Positions 47,380 to 56,003 of a DNA stretch of 64,000 bases are shown here, in pieces. A program made the position numbers and the translations under genes. Origin of the DNA: Poriferisodalis sp963663635 (lineage in GTDB: Bacteria; Actinomycetota; Acidimicrobiia; Acidimicrobiales; Poriferisodalaceae); assembly GCA_963663635.2 (NCBI GenBank), contig CAXXMY010000002.1:117463-181462 (forward strand), in the 5' to 3' direction. Below the pieces are notes generated by a model. The model searched no databases. It was not told the origin of the DNA and worked only from the letters and a program-made list of their open reading frames with translations. Position 1 is the first letter of the stretch. Each line of letters opens with the position of its first letter.

Positions 47380-47391
47380 GGGGGTGTGACA
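47380..47391 (-). promoter_or_regulatory. Shared motif TGTCACACCCCC beside IS110 copy 1
   Basis: The minus-strand motif lies 169 bases upstream of the MoxR start codon and directly abuts the left end of IS110 copy 1. No ATG occurs 29 bases downstream, unlike at the LRV genes. It either drives the MoxR operon with a longer leader or remains as the left half of the element's target site. Confidence 0.6.
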
Positions 47392-47399
47392 GTCATGAT

Positions 47400-47600
47400 G
47401 GGAGGGTCAGCGGTCGGGCCTGGGTCTGACTCAGGGTGTGACGGGCTTGGTGCCTTGTTCGTGATCTGTCGGCCTGGTGTCCCGGCTGCTGGCGCGCACC
47501 GACCGGTCGGACGGACGTGACCTCATAGGAGCCTTGGAGACCACCTTGACTGTCCTGTCCGCCGTCCCGGCCGATGGTGCCTGACTGACCCAGTTGGGAG
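47400..47600 (+). ncRNA. Putative bridge RNA region of IS110 copy 1
   Basis: The left non-coding end is well conserved between both copies although it encodes no protein. IS110 elements such as IS621 express a bridge RNA from this position whose target loop and donor loop pair with the target site and the element ends. Here GGGTGTGAC at 47434-47442 matches the flanking motif GGGGGTGTGACA, and ATAGGAGC at 47525-47532 matches the element's right end at 48850-48857. The order target guide then donor guide is that of IS621. Exact RNA ends and fold were not determined. Confidence 0.6.
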
Positions 47601-47617
47601 AAAGGCAGGGGTTCATC

Positions 47618-48844
47618 ATGGCTGATCAGCCAGTCGGCGTCTATGGAGGCGTCGACACGCACAAGGAGGTCCACGTTGCTGCGGCGACCGATCAGGCGGG
47701 CCGGGTGCTCGCCACGGCGTCGTTCGGGGCGGACCCGGCGGGGTATCGCCGGCTCGCAGAGTGGCTGGGGTCGTTCGGGCCGCTGGTGCGTGTCGGTGTC
47801 GAGGGCACCGGTTCCTACGGGGCGGGGCTCGCCCGTCACCTTGTGGGCGCCGGCATCGAGGTGGCCGAGGTGAACCGGCCGAACCGCCAGATGCGTCGCC
47901 GTCGCGGAAAGTCCGATGTCGTCGACGCCGAGGCCGCGGCCCGCGCCGCGCTCGCCGGCGACGCGACCACCGCTCCCAAGGGCAACGACGGGATTGTGGA
48001 GTCGATCCGGGCGATCCGGGTCGCGTTGTGCTCGACGCGTGCCCATCGCACCCGCATCTCCAATCAGATCCGCGATCTTGTCGTCACTGCTCCCGACCGG
48101 CTGCGCAGCGCCCTGGAGCCGCTCACGACTGCGCAGCGGGCGGCTCGGTGCGCCCGGTTCCGTCCCGGCGACACCACAGAGCCCGCCGAGGCGGCAAAGA
48201 TCGCGTTGCGCACCCTGGCCCGCCAATACCAGACCCTCGAAGCCGATCTCGACGAGCTGCGCCGCCATCTCGACGAGCTCACCTTGACCGCCAACCCGGC
48301 GCTGCGAGCCGCCAAAGGCATCGGCACCGACACGGCGTCGATCCTGCTCATCGCAGCCGGTCACAACCCCGAACGGCTCACCAGCGAAGCCGCGTTCGCG
48401 GCGCTGTGCGGCGCATCACCCATCGAGGCGTCAACAGGCAAGACCACCCGCCACCGCCTCAACCCCGGCGGGAACCGCCAGGCCAACCACGCCCTGTGGC
48501 GAATCGCCATGGTCCGCCTCGCCACCTGCCCCCGAACACGCGCCTACGCCCAAAGACGCCAAACAGACCGCAAATCGCGCCGCGAGATCATCCGATGCCT
48601 CAAGCGCTACATCGCCCGAGAAGTCTTCGCACTGCTCGCCAACCCCCACCAGGCCACCCACACCAGCGACCCAAGCGAGCTCCGACACCGACGACAAGCC
48701 GCCGGCCTCAGCCTCGCCCACGCCGCCCACCAGCTCAACACCTGGCCCGCAACCATCTCCATCATCGAACGCGGCAAAGCACCCCACCACGCCCTCGTGC
48801 CCGCCTACCGCGACTGGCTCAACACACTCCAACCCGCCGCTTGA
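47618..48844 (+). CDS. IS110-family transposase (DEDD) with C-terminal HTH
   Basis: A 408-residue transposase. The N-terminal DEDD/RuvC-like domain starts YGGVDTHKEVHVAA and includes RRRGKSDVVDAEAAARAAL; the C-terminal Transposase_20 domain has LRAAKGIGTDTASILLIAAG, FAALCGASPIEASTG and RHRLNPGGNRQANHALW, with the serine region near it. The last ~65 residues add a Cro/XRE-like helix-turn-helix (LRHRRQAAGLSLAHAAHQLN..TISIIERGK), not a standard part of IS110 transposases. ATG 47618 matches the start of copy 2, giving identical lengths. Confidence 0.92.
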   Translation: MADQPVGVYGGVDTHKEVHVAAATDQAGRVLATASFGADPAGYRRLAEWLGSFGPLVRVGVEGTGSYGAGLARHLVGAGIEVAEVNRPNRQMRRRRGKSDVVDAEAAARAALAGDATTAPKGNDGIVESIRAIRVALCSTRAHRTRISNQIRDLVVTAPDRLRSALEPLTTAQRAARCARFRPGDTTEPAEAAKIALRTLARQYQTLEADLDELRRHLDELTLTANPALRAAKGIGTDTASILLIAAGHNPERLTSEAAFAALCGASPIEASTGKTTRHRLNPGGNRQANHALWRIAMVRLATCPRTRAYAQRRQTDRKSRREIIRCLKRYIAREVFALLANPHQATHTSDPSELRHRRQAAGLSLAHAAHQLNTWPATISIIERGKAPHHALVPAYRDWLNTLQPAA

Positions 48845-48909
48845 CAACAATAGGAGCATCAAGAATCGTTGAAGCACGACCGCAGGTCCCCCTCTTTCAC
48901 CGCGACCGG

Positions 48910-49209
48910 ATGCAGGATCAGCCCCGGACCGACGATGTCGTCAATGCCCGGTTTCGGTGCGGCCCGGTATGGCAGCGCCTCATGTCGTCATCGGTCTGCA
49001 CTGGCCCAACGAGGACTTCGGCGTGGGAGGTGGAGTGGCGCGCGGTCCAAGAGGCCGGCTGCAGCGGGCTCCATGTTCCCCGCTGCCGGTGCGGGGACGA
49101 TGCGCAGCGGTGGTGGTCGCGGCTCGACTGCGACTGCGACTGCATCGTGGCGTGGGACCTTTCCGTCGTCCGCGAGGCGGACGGTCCTTTCAAGCGATCA
49201 CGCGTGTAG
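48910..49209 (+). CDS. Possible small Cys-rich protein
   Basis: A 99-residue open frame between the IS110 right end and LRV B, of no recognised family. It has a cluster CSGLHVPRCRCGDD and DCDCDC. The frame runs in from the transposase region without a stop, and there is no clear ribosome site, so it may be non-coding. It lies on the far side of the IS from the motif, so it might be the remains of a gene cut off from its promoter by the insertion. Confidence 0.25.
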   Translation: MQDQPRTDDVVNARFRCGPVWQRLMSSSVCTGPTRTSAWEVEWRAVQEAGCSGLHVPRCRCGDDAQRWWSRLDCDCDCIVAWDLSVVREADGPFKRSRV

Positions 49210-49257
49210 TCCGCCGAACCGCTCGCAGCGGCTTGGGCCGTTCAGGACCAGCCTGTG

Positions 49258-49268
49258 TGTGACACCCC
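49258..49268 (+). promoter_or_regulatory. Shared motif TGTGACACCCC upstream of LRV B
   Basis: The motif starts exactly 29 bases before ATG 49287. Two other ATGs (49278, 49282) are closer, but the fixed distance seen at four other LRV genes favours 49287 as the true start. Confidence 0.7.
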
Positions 49269-49286
49269 GGCTGGACAATGCATGGA

Positions 49287-50999
49287 ATGGCCCCGGACCG
49301 ACCCGCCGACGAAGCACTGAGACCGTCACCCCGCGCCGCTGTGGACTGCGAGGGCGTGCATGGCGAGCTCATCCACGACGGCGACAGGTGGAAGGTCCAC
49401 AACGAGGCTGAAGTGGAGACTCTCGCAGCGCTGGGCGCCAGCCCGAATGCGCTGGGATGGCTGCAGGCCCTCGCGCGAACGCTCGACATGGGTCTCATCA
49501 GGGTCGGCGACCTGCAGATGCTCAGCAATCAGCTGGGGTGGATGTGCGAGCACAGAGATCGCTTCGCGTGGTTCGACGCCGCGGCCGGCTTGGGCCCGGC
49601 CACGGCATTCGCGAGTGCGCACAGCGGCGACTCCCGTCTCGAGTCGAGACTGGCATCGCTGCTGCTGCATCGGCTCGACTTCAACATGGTCGACGGAGCA
49701 GCATGGGCTGACTGGGACGGAAACGTTTACTGTCACGTCGGCCACGCGACGCACTGGACGCCCCGCGGCGACCCAAACCAGGGCTGTGAGGCGCAGATCC
49801 TCGACGAATTGCCGCAGCAGTTCTGGACCGCGTTGCGAGAACACCCGGCGCATTGGCTGCGTGAAACGGAGGCCGCGACCGATCCACGAACTCCCGCCAA
49901 GACACTGCGGCGGCTCGTCTCGAATGGGCATCCACTGGTGCGGCGGGCGCTTGCGGCGCATCCCAGCTCCGCCAACGCAGTGCTGTGGATGTTGGCGTGC
50001 CGCCGTGATGCGTCCGACGAGATCCGACGTGCCGTGGGACGCAATCGAGGCGCTTCACGGCGTCTGTTGAGATGCCTGTCGCAGCAGGGATGGCGGGCGC
50101 AGTGTGCCGTCGCGCATCATCCTCGCACCACCGAGGAGATGCTCACTGCGCTGATCAGTCAATCCGGGGTGCTGCAGGATCCTGACGTCGCTGTCGCAAT
50201 CGCGCTGAACCCCGTGACGCCACTCGAGACGCTGAGGTTCCTCGTGTGGCACGGCGAATTCGAAGTCGTGCGCTCAGTGGCTCAGAATCCCGCCGCCTCG
50301 TTCGAGATTCTTCAAGAGCTGCTGGCTCATCGGCATCGAGCAGTGCGCGCTGCCGCGGTTCGCAACCCGGGCCTGCCCGTCGACATTGCGGTGGAATGCC
50401 GCGACGATCGGGCAATGGGGGTGCGCCGAGCCGTGGCTCAAAGAGCCGATGTCCCCGCAGACGTGCAGGGAATGCTCGCTCGGGATCCCAAAACCGCGGT
50501 GCGAGCAGCCGTCGCTTCGCACCCAGCCGCCTCCGAGCACGACCTGCGAACGCTCGGAAGCGATCCGGACGAAGAGGTGCGCAAATGGGTCGCCGACAAC
50601 GAGCAGACACCGCCCGATGTGCTTGCCCGGCTTGCCGCAGATCCGAGCTTCATGGTCCGCAACTACGTCGCAACCAACCGCGGCGCCCCCGCGGAAGTGC
50701 TCGCAGTGCTCGCAGACGACAGAATCGCCATCCAAGAAACCCTGGCCACGAACCCCGCTGCTGATGCCTCGACACTGGACCGGCTGGCTTCGCATCGCGA
50801 CTGGCGCGTGCGAGCAGCAACAGCTGCAAACCCCTTGACACCCCTCGCCGTCTTGGAGCGACTGGCGGATGACGAGACCATGCTGGTCCGCCATCCCGCG
50901 GCACGCAGCCTGACCCGCGCGCAACAGACCTCAGCGGGCTCGGACACTACGCGAAGACAACGCTTGGCAAGGCGCTGGTTGTCACTTCGCTGCACCTGA
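49287..50999 (+). CDS. LRV/HEAT-like repeat protein B
   Basis: A 570-residue protein made largely of LRV-type repeats (VRRALAAHPSSANAVLWMLA, DVAVAIALNPVTPLETLRFLV, VRAAAVRNPGLPVDIAV, VRAAVASHPAASEHDLRTLG, VRNYVATNRGAPAEVLAVLA, VRAATAANPLTPLAVLERLA), about 13-15 units. The N-terminal ~170 residues begin like the other family members (VDCEGVHGELIHDGDRWKVHNEAEVETLAALG) but are more divergent. ATG 49287 was chosen by the motif spacing. Downstream lies the AbiEii-like gene. A long solenoid like this usually binds protein or nucleic acid; no catalytic motif is seen. Confidence 0.78.
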   Translation: MAPDRPADEALRPSPRAAVDCEGVHGELIHDGDRWKVHNEAEVETLAALGASPNALGWLQALARTLDMGLIRVGDLQMLSNQLGWMCEHRDRFAWFDAAAGLGPATAFASAHSGDSRLESRLASLLLHRLDFNMVDGAAWADWDGNVYCHVGHATHWTPRGDPNQGCEAQILDELPQQFWTALREHPAHWLRETEAATDPRTPAKTLRRLVSNGHPLVRRALAAHPSSANAVLWMLACRRDASDEIRRAVGRNRGASRRLLRCLSQQGWRAQCAVAHHPRTTEEMLTALISQSGVLQDPDVAVAIALNPVTPLETLRFLVWHGEFEVVRSVAQNPAASFEILQELLAHRHRAVRAAAVRNPGLPVDIAVECRDDRAMGVRRAVAQRADVPADVQGMLARDPKTAVRAAVASHPAASEHDLRTLGSDPDEEVRKWVADNEQTPPDVLARLAADPSFMVRNYVATNRGAPAEVLAVLADDRIAIQETLATNPAADASTLDRLASHRDWRVRAATAANPLTPLAVLERLADDETMLVRHPAARSLTRAQQTSAGSDTTRRQRLARRWLSLRCT

Positions 51000-51273
51000 C
51001 GCAGCCGCAGTCCGGGGTCGAGCCGGCATCCCGGCGCAGCAGCCAGCCGTCTCGGCCGCGTGATCGTCACGCAGTCGAAGAGATCGCGTTGGCGTGCTTG
51101 AGGCGAGACAGCACGGTTCGAGTGGCGGCTCAACGCCAGGCTCGCGATATTTGACGAGCATCCCGAGGCAGCACGCCGACGAGCACCGCACGGCCCCCAG
51201 AAGCCACTCGTTGCCTACAGATCTACTCGATCCTGTTGCCCGTTCGCCGCATCGGCGAAGCGGCGTCGATTCC

Positions 51274-52303
<1,030 letters not shown>

Positions 52304-52382
52304 AATCGGGCGTTCGCCCACGGCGAAGCCTGCAGGTACAGCGCTGCCGAACGCCCTCGACGACGCGAGGCTCTCGGCCGGC

Positions 52383-53009
52383 TCAGCGGCGAGTCGGCTG
52401 AGGATCGACTCGCGCAGGGATCGGTTCGCGGTCCGCGGGGCCGCGGGCTATCAGATCTGCGATGCTGTCCTCGGGCACCGGAGCAAAATCCCACGCGTCC
52501 ACGCCGACGTTGATCTGGCGGCCCCGCTGGCGCCATTTCTCGTGAATGTGGCCATGCAGCAGCCAGCTGCCATCGTCGGTGGGCCGATGCTCGCGGAACT
52601 TGAGGCCGTAGGCCTCATCGAGCAGATACGGGAAATGGCTGATGCGCACCTTCTTTCGACCGAGCCGAACCGGCTTGGGGGCATCGACGATCCGCTCGAA
52701 GCCGCCGAGCCGGTAGTAGTCCGCGCGGCACGTCTCACCATCCTTGCGGCCCGGCCAGCATCGGTCGTGATTGCCCGGCACGAGAATCTTGCGCCCCCGC
52801 AAACGCGCCACGTGCTCGGCGAGATTGGCGTGCAGGTCGCCGAGCGCGACATCGCCTATCACCCATACCTCGTCGTCGTCGCCGACGAGGTCGTTCCATC
52901 GCTCGACCATCGCAATGTTCATCTCTTCCACGTCGGCGAACGGCCGATCGCAGTAGCCGATGATATTGCGATGCCCGAAGTGATGGTCTGAGGTGTACCA
53001 GCGGGACAT
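52383..53009 (-). CDS. Calcineurin-like metallophosphoesterase 1
   Basis: A 208-residue phosphoesterase with the full set of metal motifs: SDHHFGH (DxH), GDVALGD (GD), PGNHDRCW (GNHD), ISHFPY and LHGHIHEKW (GHxH). This short form resembles stand-alone bacterial phosphoesterases often found in phage or defence contexts. Its start lies 28 bases after TGTCACAGGGGC, nearly the spacing of the LRV genes, so it is probably in the same regulon. The 3' end faces the AbiEii-like gene. Confidence 0.88.
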   Translation of the reverse strand: MSRWYTSDHHFGHRNIIGYCDRPFADVEEMNIAMVERWNDLVGDDDEVWVIGDVALGDLHANLAEHVARLRGRKILVPGNHDRCWPGRKDGETCRADYYRLGGFERIVDAPKPVRLGRKKVRISHFPYLLDEAYGLKFREHRPTDDGSWLLHGHIHEKWRQRGRQINVGVDAWDFAPVPEDSIADLIARGPADREPIPARVDPQPTRR

Positions 53010-53025
53010 GGCATCAGACTAAGAC

Positions 53026-53037
53026 GCCCCTGTGACA
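53026..53037 (-). promoter_or_regulatory. Shared motif variant TGTCACAGGGGC upstream of the phosphoesterase
   Basis: The TGTCACA core begins 28 bases before the ATG at 53009. The following four bases are G instead of C, the most divergent of the set. Confidence 0.5.
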
Positions 53038-53162
53038 CCACCGCCCTGATTTTCTCGACGCTGTCAGAACCGGCGCGCAGCCGGGGACTCGACTCCCGTG
53101 TGAAGCGCGCGGTCGGCGATTCGGAATGACGCAGGACGGAGTTGTGATGCTCCTATGGTTCG

Positions 53163-54389
53163 TCAAGCGGCGGGTTGGAGTGTGTTGAGCCAGTCGCGGT
53201 AGGCGGGCGCGAGGGCGTGGTGGGGTGCTTTGCCGCGTTCGATCACCGAGATGGTTGCGGGCCAGGTGTTGAGCTGGTGGGCGGCGTGGGCGAGGCTGAG
53301 GCCGGCGGCTTGTCGTCGGTGTCGCAGCTCGCCGGGGTCGTCTGTGTGGGTGGCCTGGTGGGGGTCGGCGAGCAGGGCGAAGACTTCTCGGGCGATGTAG
53401 CGCTTGAGGCATCGGATGATCTCGCGGCGTGATTTGCGGTCTGTTTGGCGGCGGGCGGCATAGGCGCGTGTTCGGGGGCAGGAGGCGAGGCGGACCATGG
53501 CGATTCGCCACAGGGCGTGGTTGGCCTGGCGGTTACCGCCGGGGTTGAGGCGATGCCGGGTGGTCTTGCCTGATGACGCCTCGACGGGTGACGCGCCGCA
53601 CAGAGCTGCGAACGACGCTTCGGTGGTGAGCCGGGCGGGGTTGTCGCCGGCTGCGATGAGCAGGATCGACGCGACGTCGGCGCCGATGCCTTTGGCGGCT
53701 CGCAGCGCCGGGTTGGCGGTGCTGGTGAGCTCGTCGAGATGGCGACGCAGCTCGGCGAGGTCGCCGTCGAGGGTCTGGTATTGGCGGGCCAGGGTGCGCA
53801 ACGCGATCTTTGCCGCCTCGGCGGGCTCGGCGGGATCGCCGGGACGGAACCGAGCGCACTGAGCCGCCCGCTGCGCAGTCGTGAGCGGCTCCAGGGCGCA
53901 GCGCAGCCGGTCGGGAGCGGTGACGACGAGATCGCGGATCTGATTGGAGATGCGGGTGCGATGCGCACGCGTCGAGCACAACACGACCCGGATCGCCCGG
54001 ATCGACTCCACGATCCCGTCGCTGCCCTTGGGAGCCATGGCCGCCTCGCCGCTGAGCGCGGCGCGTGCCGCGGCCTCGGCGTCGACGGCGTCGGACTTGC
54101 CGCGGCGGCGACGCATCTGACGGTTCGGCCGGTTCACCTCCACCACCTCGACACCCGAGCCGACCAGATGGCGCGTCAGCCCCGCCCCATAAGAGCCGGC
54201 GCCCTCCACGCCGACGCGCACCACAGGCCCGAACGACCCCAGCCACTCTGCGAGCCGGCGATACCCCGCCGGGTCCGCCCCGAACGACGCCGCGGCGAGC
54301 ACCCGGCCCGCCTGGTCGGCCGCCGCAGCGACGTGGACCTCGTTGTGCGTGTCGACGCCCCCGTAGACGCCGACTGCCTCATCAGCCAT
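53163..54389 (-). CDS. IS110-family transposase (DEDD) with C-terminal HTH, copy 2
   Basis: A 408-residue transposase closely related to the one at 47,618-48,844: YGGVDTHNEVHVAAAADQAG, RRRGKSDAVDAEAAARAAL, LRAAKGIGADVASILLIAAG, RHRLNPGGNRQANHALW, and the same C-terminal helix-turn-helix (LRHRRQAAGLSLAHAAHQLN). The frame is intact, so the element may be active. ATG 54389 is the conserved start. Confidence 0.92.
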   Translation of the reverse strand: MADEAVGVYGGVDTHNEVHVAAAADQAGRVLAAASFGADPAGYRRLAEWLGSFGPVVRVGVEGAGSYGAGLTRHLVGSGVEVVEVNRPNRQMRRRRGKSDAVDAEAAARAALSGEAAMAPKGSDGIVESIRAIRVVLCSTRAHRTRISNQIRDLVVTAPDRLRCALEPLTTAQRAAQCARFRPGDPAEPAEAAKIALRTLARQYQTLDGDLAELRRHLDELTSTANPALRAAKGIGADVASILLIAAGDNPARLTTEASFAALCGASPVEASSGKTTRHRLNPGGNRQANHALWRIAMVRLASCPRTRAYAARRQTDRKSRREIIRCLKRYIAREVFALLADPHQATHTDDPGELRHRRQAAGLSLAHAAHQLNTWPATISVIERGKAPHHALAPAYRDWLNTLQPAA

Positions 54390-54399
54390 GATGAACCCT

Positions 54400-54608
54400 G
54401 CCTTTCTTGCCAGTAGTGAGCTAGGCACCGCCGGCCGGGACGGCAAACAGGACAGCCACGGTGGTCTCCAAGGCTCCTATGAGGTCACGTCCGCCCGACC
54501 GGTCGGTGCGCGCCAGCAGCCGGGACACCAACCCGACAGATCACGAACAAGGCACAAGGCCCGTCACACCCCGAGTCAAACCCAGGCCCGACCGCTGACC
54601 CTCCCATC
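54400..54608 (-). ncRNA. Putative bridge RNA region of IS110 copy 2
   Basis: The conserved non-coding left end of copy 2. On the minus strand GGGGTGTGAC (54563-54572) matches ten bases of the adjoining target motif, and ATAGGAGC (54473-54480) matches the element's right end at 53149-53156. Both matches and their order are the same as in copy 1. Confidence 0.6.
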
Positions 54609-54613
54609 ATGAC

Positions 54614-54625
54614 TGTCACACCCCC
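54614..54625 (+). promoter_or_regulatory. Shared motif TGTCACACCCCC upstream of LRV C
   Basis: Begins exactly 29 bases before ATG 54643 and directly abuts the left end of IS110 copy 2. The IS insertion has left the motif and its distance to the gene unchanged, but has replaced everything upstream of it. After a 17-base gap of TGTCACA a CGTC box occurs, the arrangement reported for ECF41-type sigma promoters, but this is not conserved at the other sites. Confidence 0.72.
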
Positions 54626-54642
54626 TTGCGATCGTCGCGTCC

Positions 54643-55920
54643 ATGACGGCACATACAGATCACATGACACGCCCTGACAGCCGAATTGATGCAGCGCATC
54701 GGCGACCGAGACTCCGGCTGGTGTGCGACGGCCTGCCCGTACGAATTGAACAGCATCACGGCCGCTGGTCCGTCGCCGATGAAGGCACGCTAGAAGCAGA
54801 GCTGTCGCTGCTGGACTGTCTCGGCGACCAGCGGCGGACGCTGCAGCGCATCCGAGAGGTGTGCAGCGCGCTCAACCACGGCCTCGAATGGGAAGAAGCG
54901 AAATCGCTCAATCGCCAGTTGCGCAGGCTGGACCGTGCATATCCCGCCAATTTTGCTCAGGTCAGTGCCCGCAATCGGATTGCCGTCACCCGAGCGTGTG
55001 CGTCTGTGCGCTGCGAAGCGGAATGGCAGTGGCTGCTGTGGATGCTGTCCAAACGGCTTGAACCTCACTTGGGGGTCACTGGCCGCGATGTGCCCGACGT
55101 CTGGGTCGTGCCTGGGTGGCTCGCGTGGCCGCATCGGGACAAGTGTTGGGAATTCGATGACAGCTTTGTCGAGGAACTCGGGGACGAGTTCTGGGAACCG
55201 ATCGCAGCGCACCGTGACGAACGCGTCGCACAGCTGGCAGTCGCGGTCGATCCCGGCGCGGACCCGGAGTGCCTCGCGCGGCTCGCGGCACAGTCGCGGC
55301 ATCTAGCGATCCTTGACCTGGTGGCGGTGCACCCGGCCACTCCAGAATCGGTGATCGAAGAGATCACCGCAGGATGGCAGCATCACCCTTTGTGGCATTT
55401 GGAGACCTTCCTTCGGGCGTTGCAGAACCCGGCGATGCCCCCCGAGATGCTCGCAGCGATCACCGATTTCGGATGCGACACGCGTCGCGCCAGCGACGCC
55501 GAATTGTGGGAGTCGTTGACACTTCGGACATTCAGCTGGGTTGCGGCCAGCCCGAATTGCCCCAGCAGCGTGCTCTGGAGAATCGCTGACGAATTCGCCG
55601 GTTCCTCGCGTTCGCTGCGGCCAGTCCGCCAGTCGATCGCCCGCAATCCGAACACGGACATGTGCCTGCTCGAGGAAATGGCCGACGATCTCGATCCGGG
55701 CGTGCGAGCCAGTCTCGCCCGCAACCCCAAAGTGACATCGCAACTGCTCGAGACGCTTGCCGAGGACCGCAACCGTCAAGCGCGTGCTGCTGCGGCGCGG
55801 CACCCCGATACACCGCCCGATGCGCTGGAGCGACTCGCCGCTGACCGCGTCCCGTCCGTCCGTGCCGCTGCGGAGGCAAACCTCAGCACGCCCGACTCGG
55901 TTGCCGTGCAACGCCGATGA
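54643..55920 (+). CDS. LRV/HEAT-like repeat protein C
   Basis: A 425-residue protein with the shared N-terminal domain (VRIEQHHGRWSVADEGTLEAELSLLDCLG; CEAEWQWLLWMLSKRLEPHLG; QLAVAVDPGADPECLARLA; DLVAVHPATPESV) followed by LRV repeats (SIARNPNTDMCLLEEMADDLDPGVRASLARNPKVTSQLLETLAEDRNRQARAAAARHPDTPPDALERLAADRVPSVRAAAEANLST). ATG 54643 follows the shared motif by 29 bases. Protein D follows in the same direction, 83 bases later, with its own motif. Confidence 0.8.
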   Translation: MTAHTDHMTRPDSRIDAAHRRPRLRLVCDGLPVRIEQHHGRWSVADEGTLEAELSLLDCLGDQRRTLQRIREVCSALNHGLEWEEAKSLNRQLRRLDRAYPANFAQVSARNRIAVTRACASVRCEAEWQWLLWMLSKRLEPHLGVTGRDVPDVWVVPGWLAWPHRDKCWEFDDSFVEELGDEFWEPIAAHRDERVAQLAVAVDPGADPECLARLAAQSRHLAILDLVAVHPATPESVIEEITAGWQHHPLWHLETFLRALQNPAMPPEMLAAITDFGCDTRRASDAELWESLTLRTFSWVAASPNCPSSVLWRIADEFAGSSRSLRPVRQSIARNPNTDMCLLEEMADDLDPGVRASLARNPKVTSQLLETLAEDRNRQARAAAARHPDTPPDALERLAADRVPSVRAAAEANLSTPDSVAVQRR

Positions 55921-55974
55921 ACGCAGAGCCAGACGACAACAACCGCTCACCGTCGCGGCTCCCATATCGGGCCG

Positions 55975-55986
55975 TGTCACAGCCCT
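55975..55986 (+). promoter_or_regulatory. Shared motif TGTCACAGCCCT upstream of LRV D
   Basis: Begins exactly 29 bases before ATG 56004. An upstream in-frame ATG at 55917 overlaps the stop of LRV C, but the motif spacing and the start of homology favour 56004. Confidence 0.7.
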
Positions 55987-56003
55987 GCGCGATCGTCTCA
56001 GCC

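Larger units (their letters stand above)
47392..48861 (+). mobile_element. IS110-family element, copy 1
   Basis: About 1,470 bp. The left boundary follows GGGGGTGTGACA; the right boundary follows ATAGGAGCATCA. Both were set by comparison with the second copy (53,145-54,613, inverted), to which it is similar over the whole length but not identical; outside these limits the two copies diverge. The element has a ~220-base non-coding left end, then a DEDD transposase gene and a very short right end, as in the IS110 (not IS1111) subgroup. No terminal inverted repeats or target duplications were seen, as expected for this family. Confidence 0.85.
53145..54613 (-). mobile_element. IS110-family element, copy 2
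   Basis: About 1,469 bp, inverted relative to copy 1 and clearly related over its full length including the non-coding left end, but with many differences, so the two are not a very recent duplication. Its left end abuts the TGTCACACCCCC motif of LRV C (54614-54625) exactly as copy 1 abuts its motif, in the same relative orientation. The right end is ATAGGAGCATCA (reverse complement at 53145-53156). Confidence 0.85.
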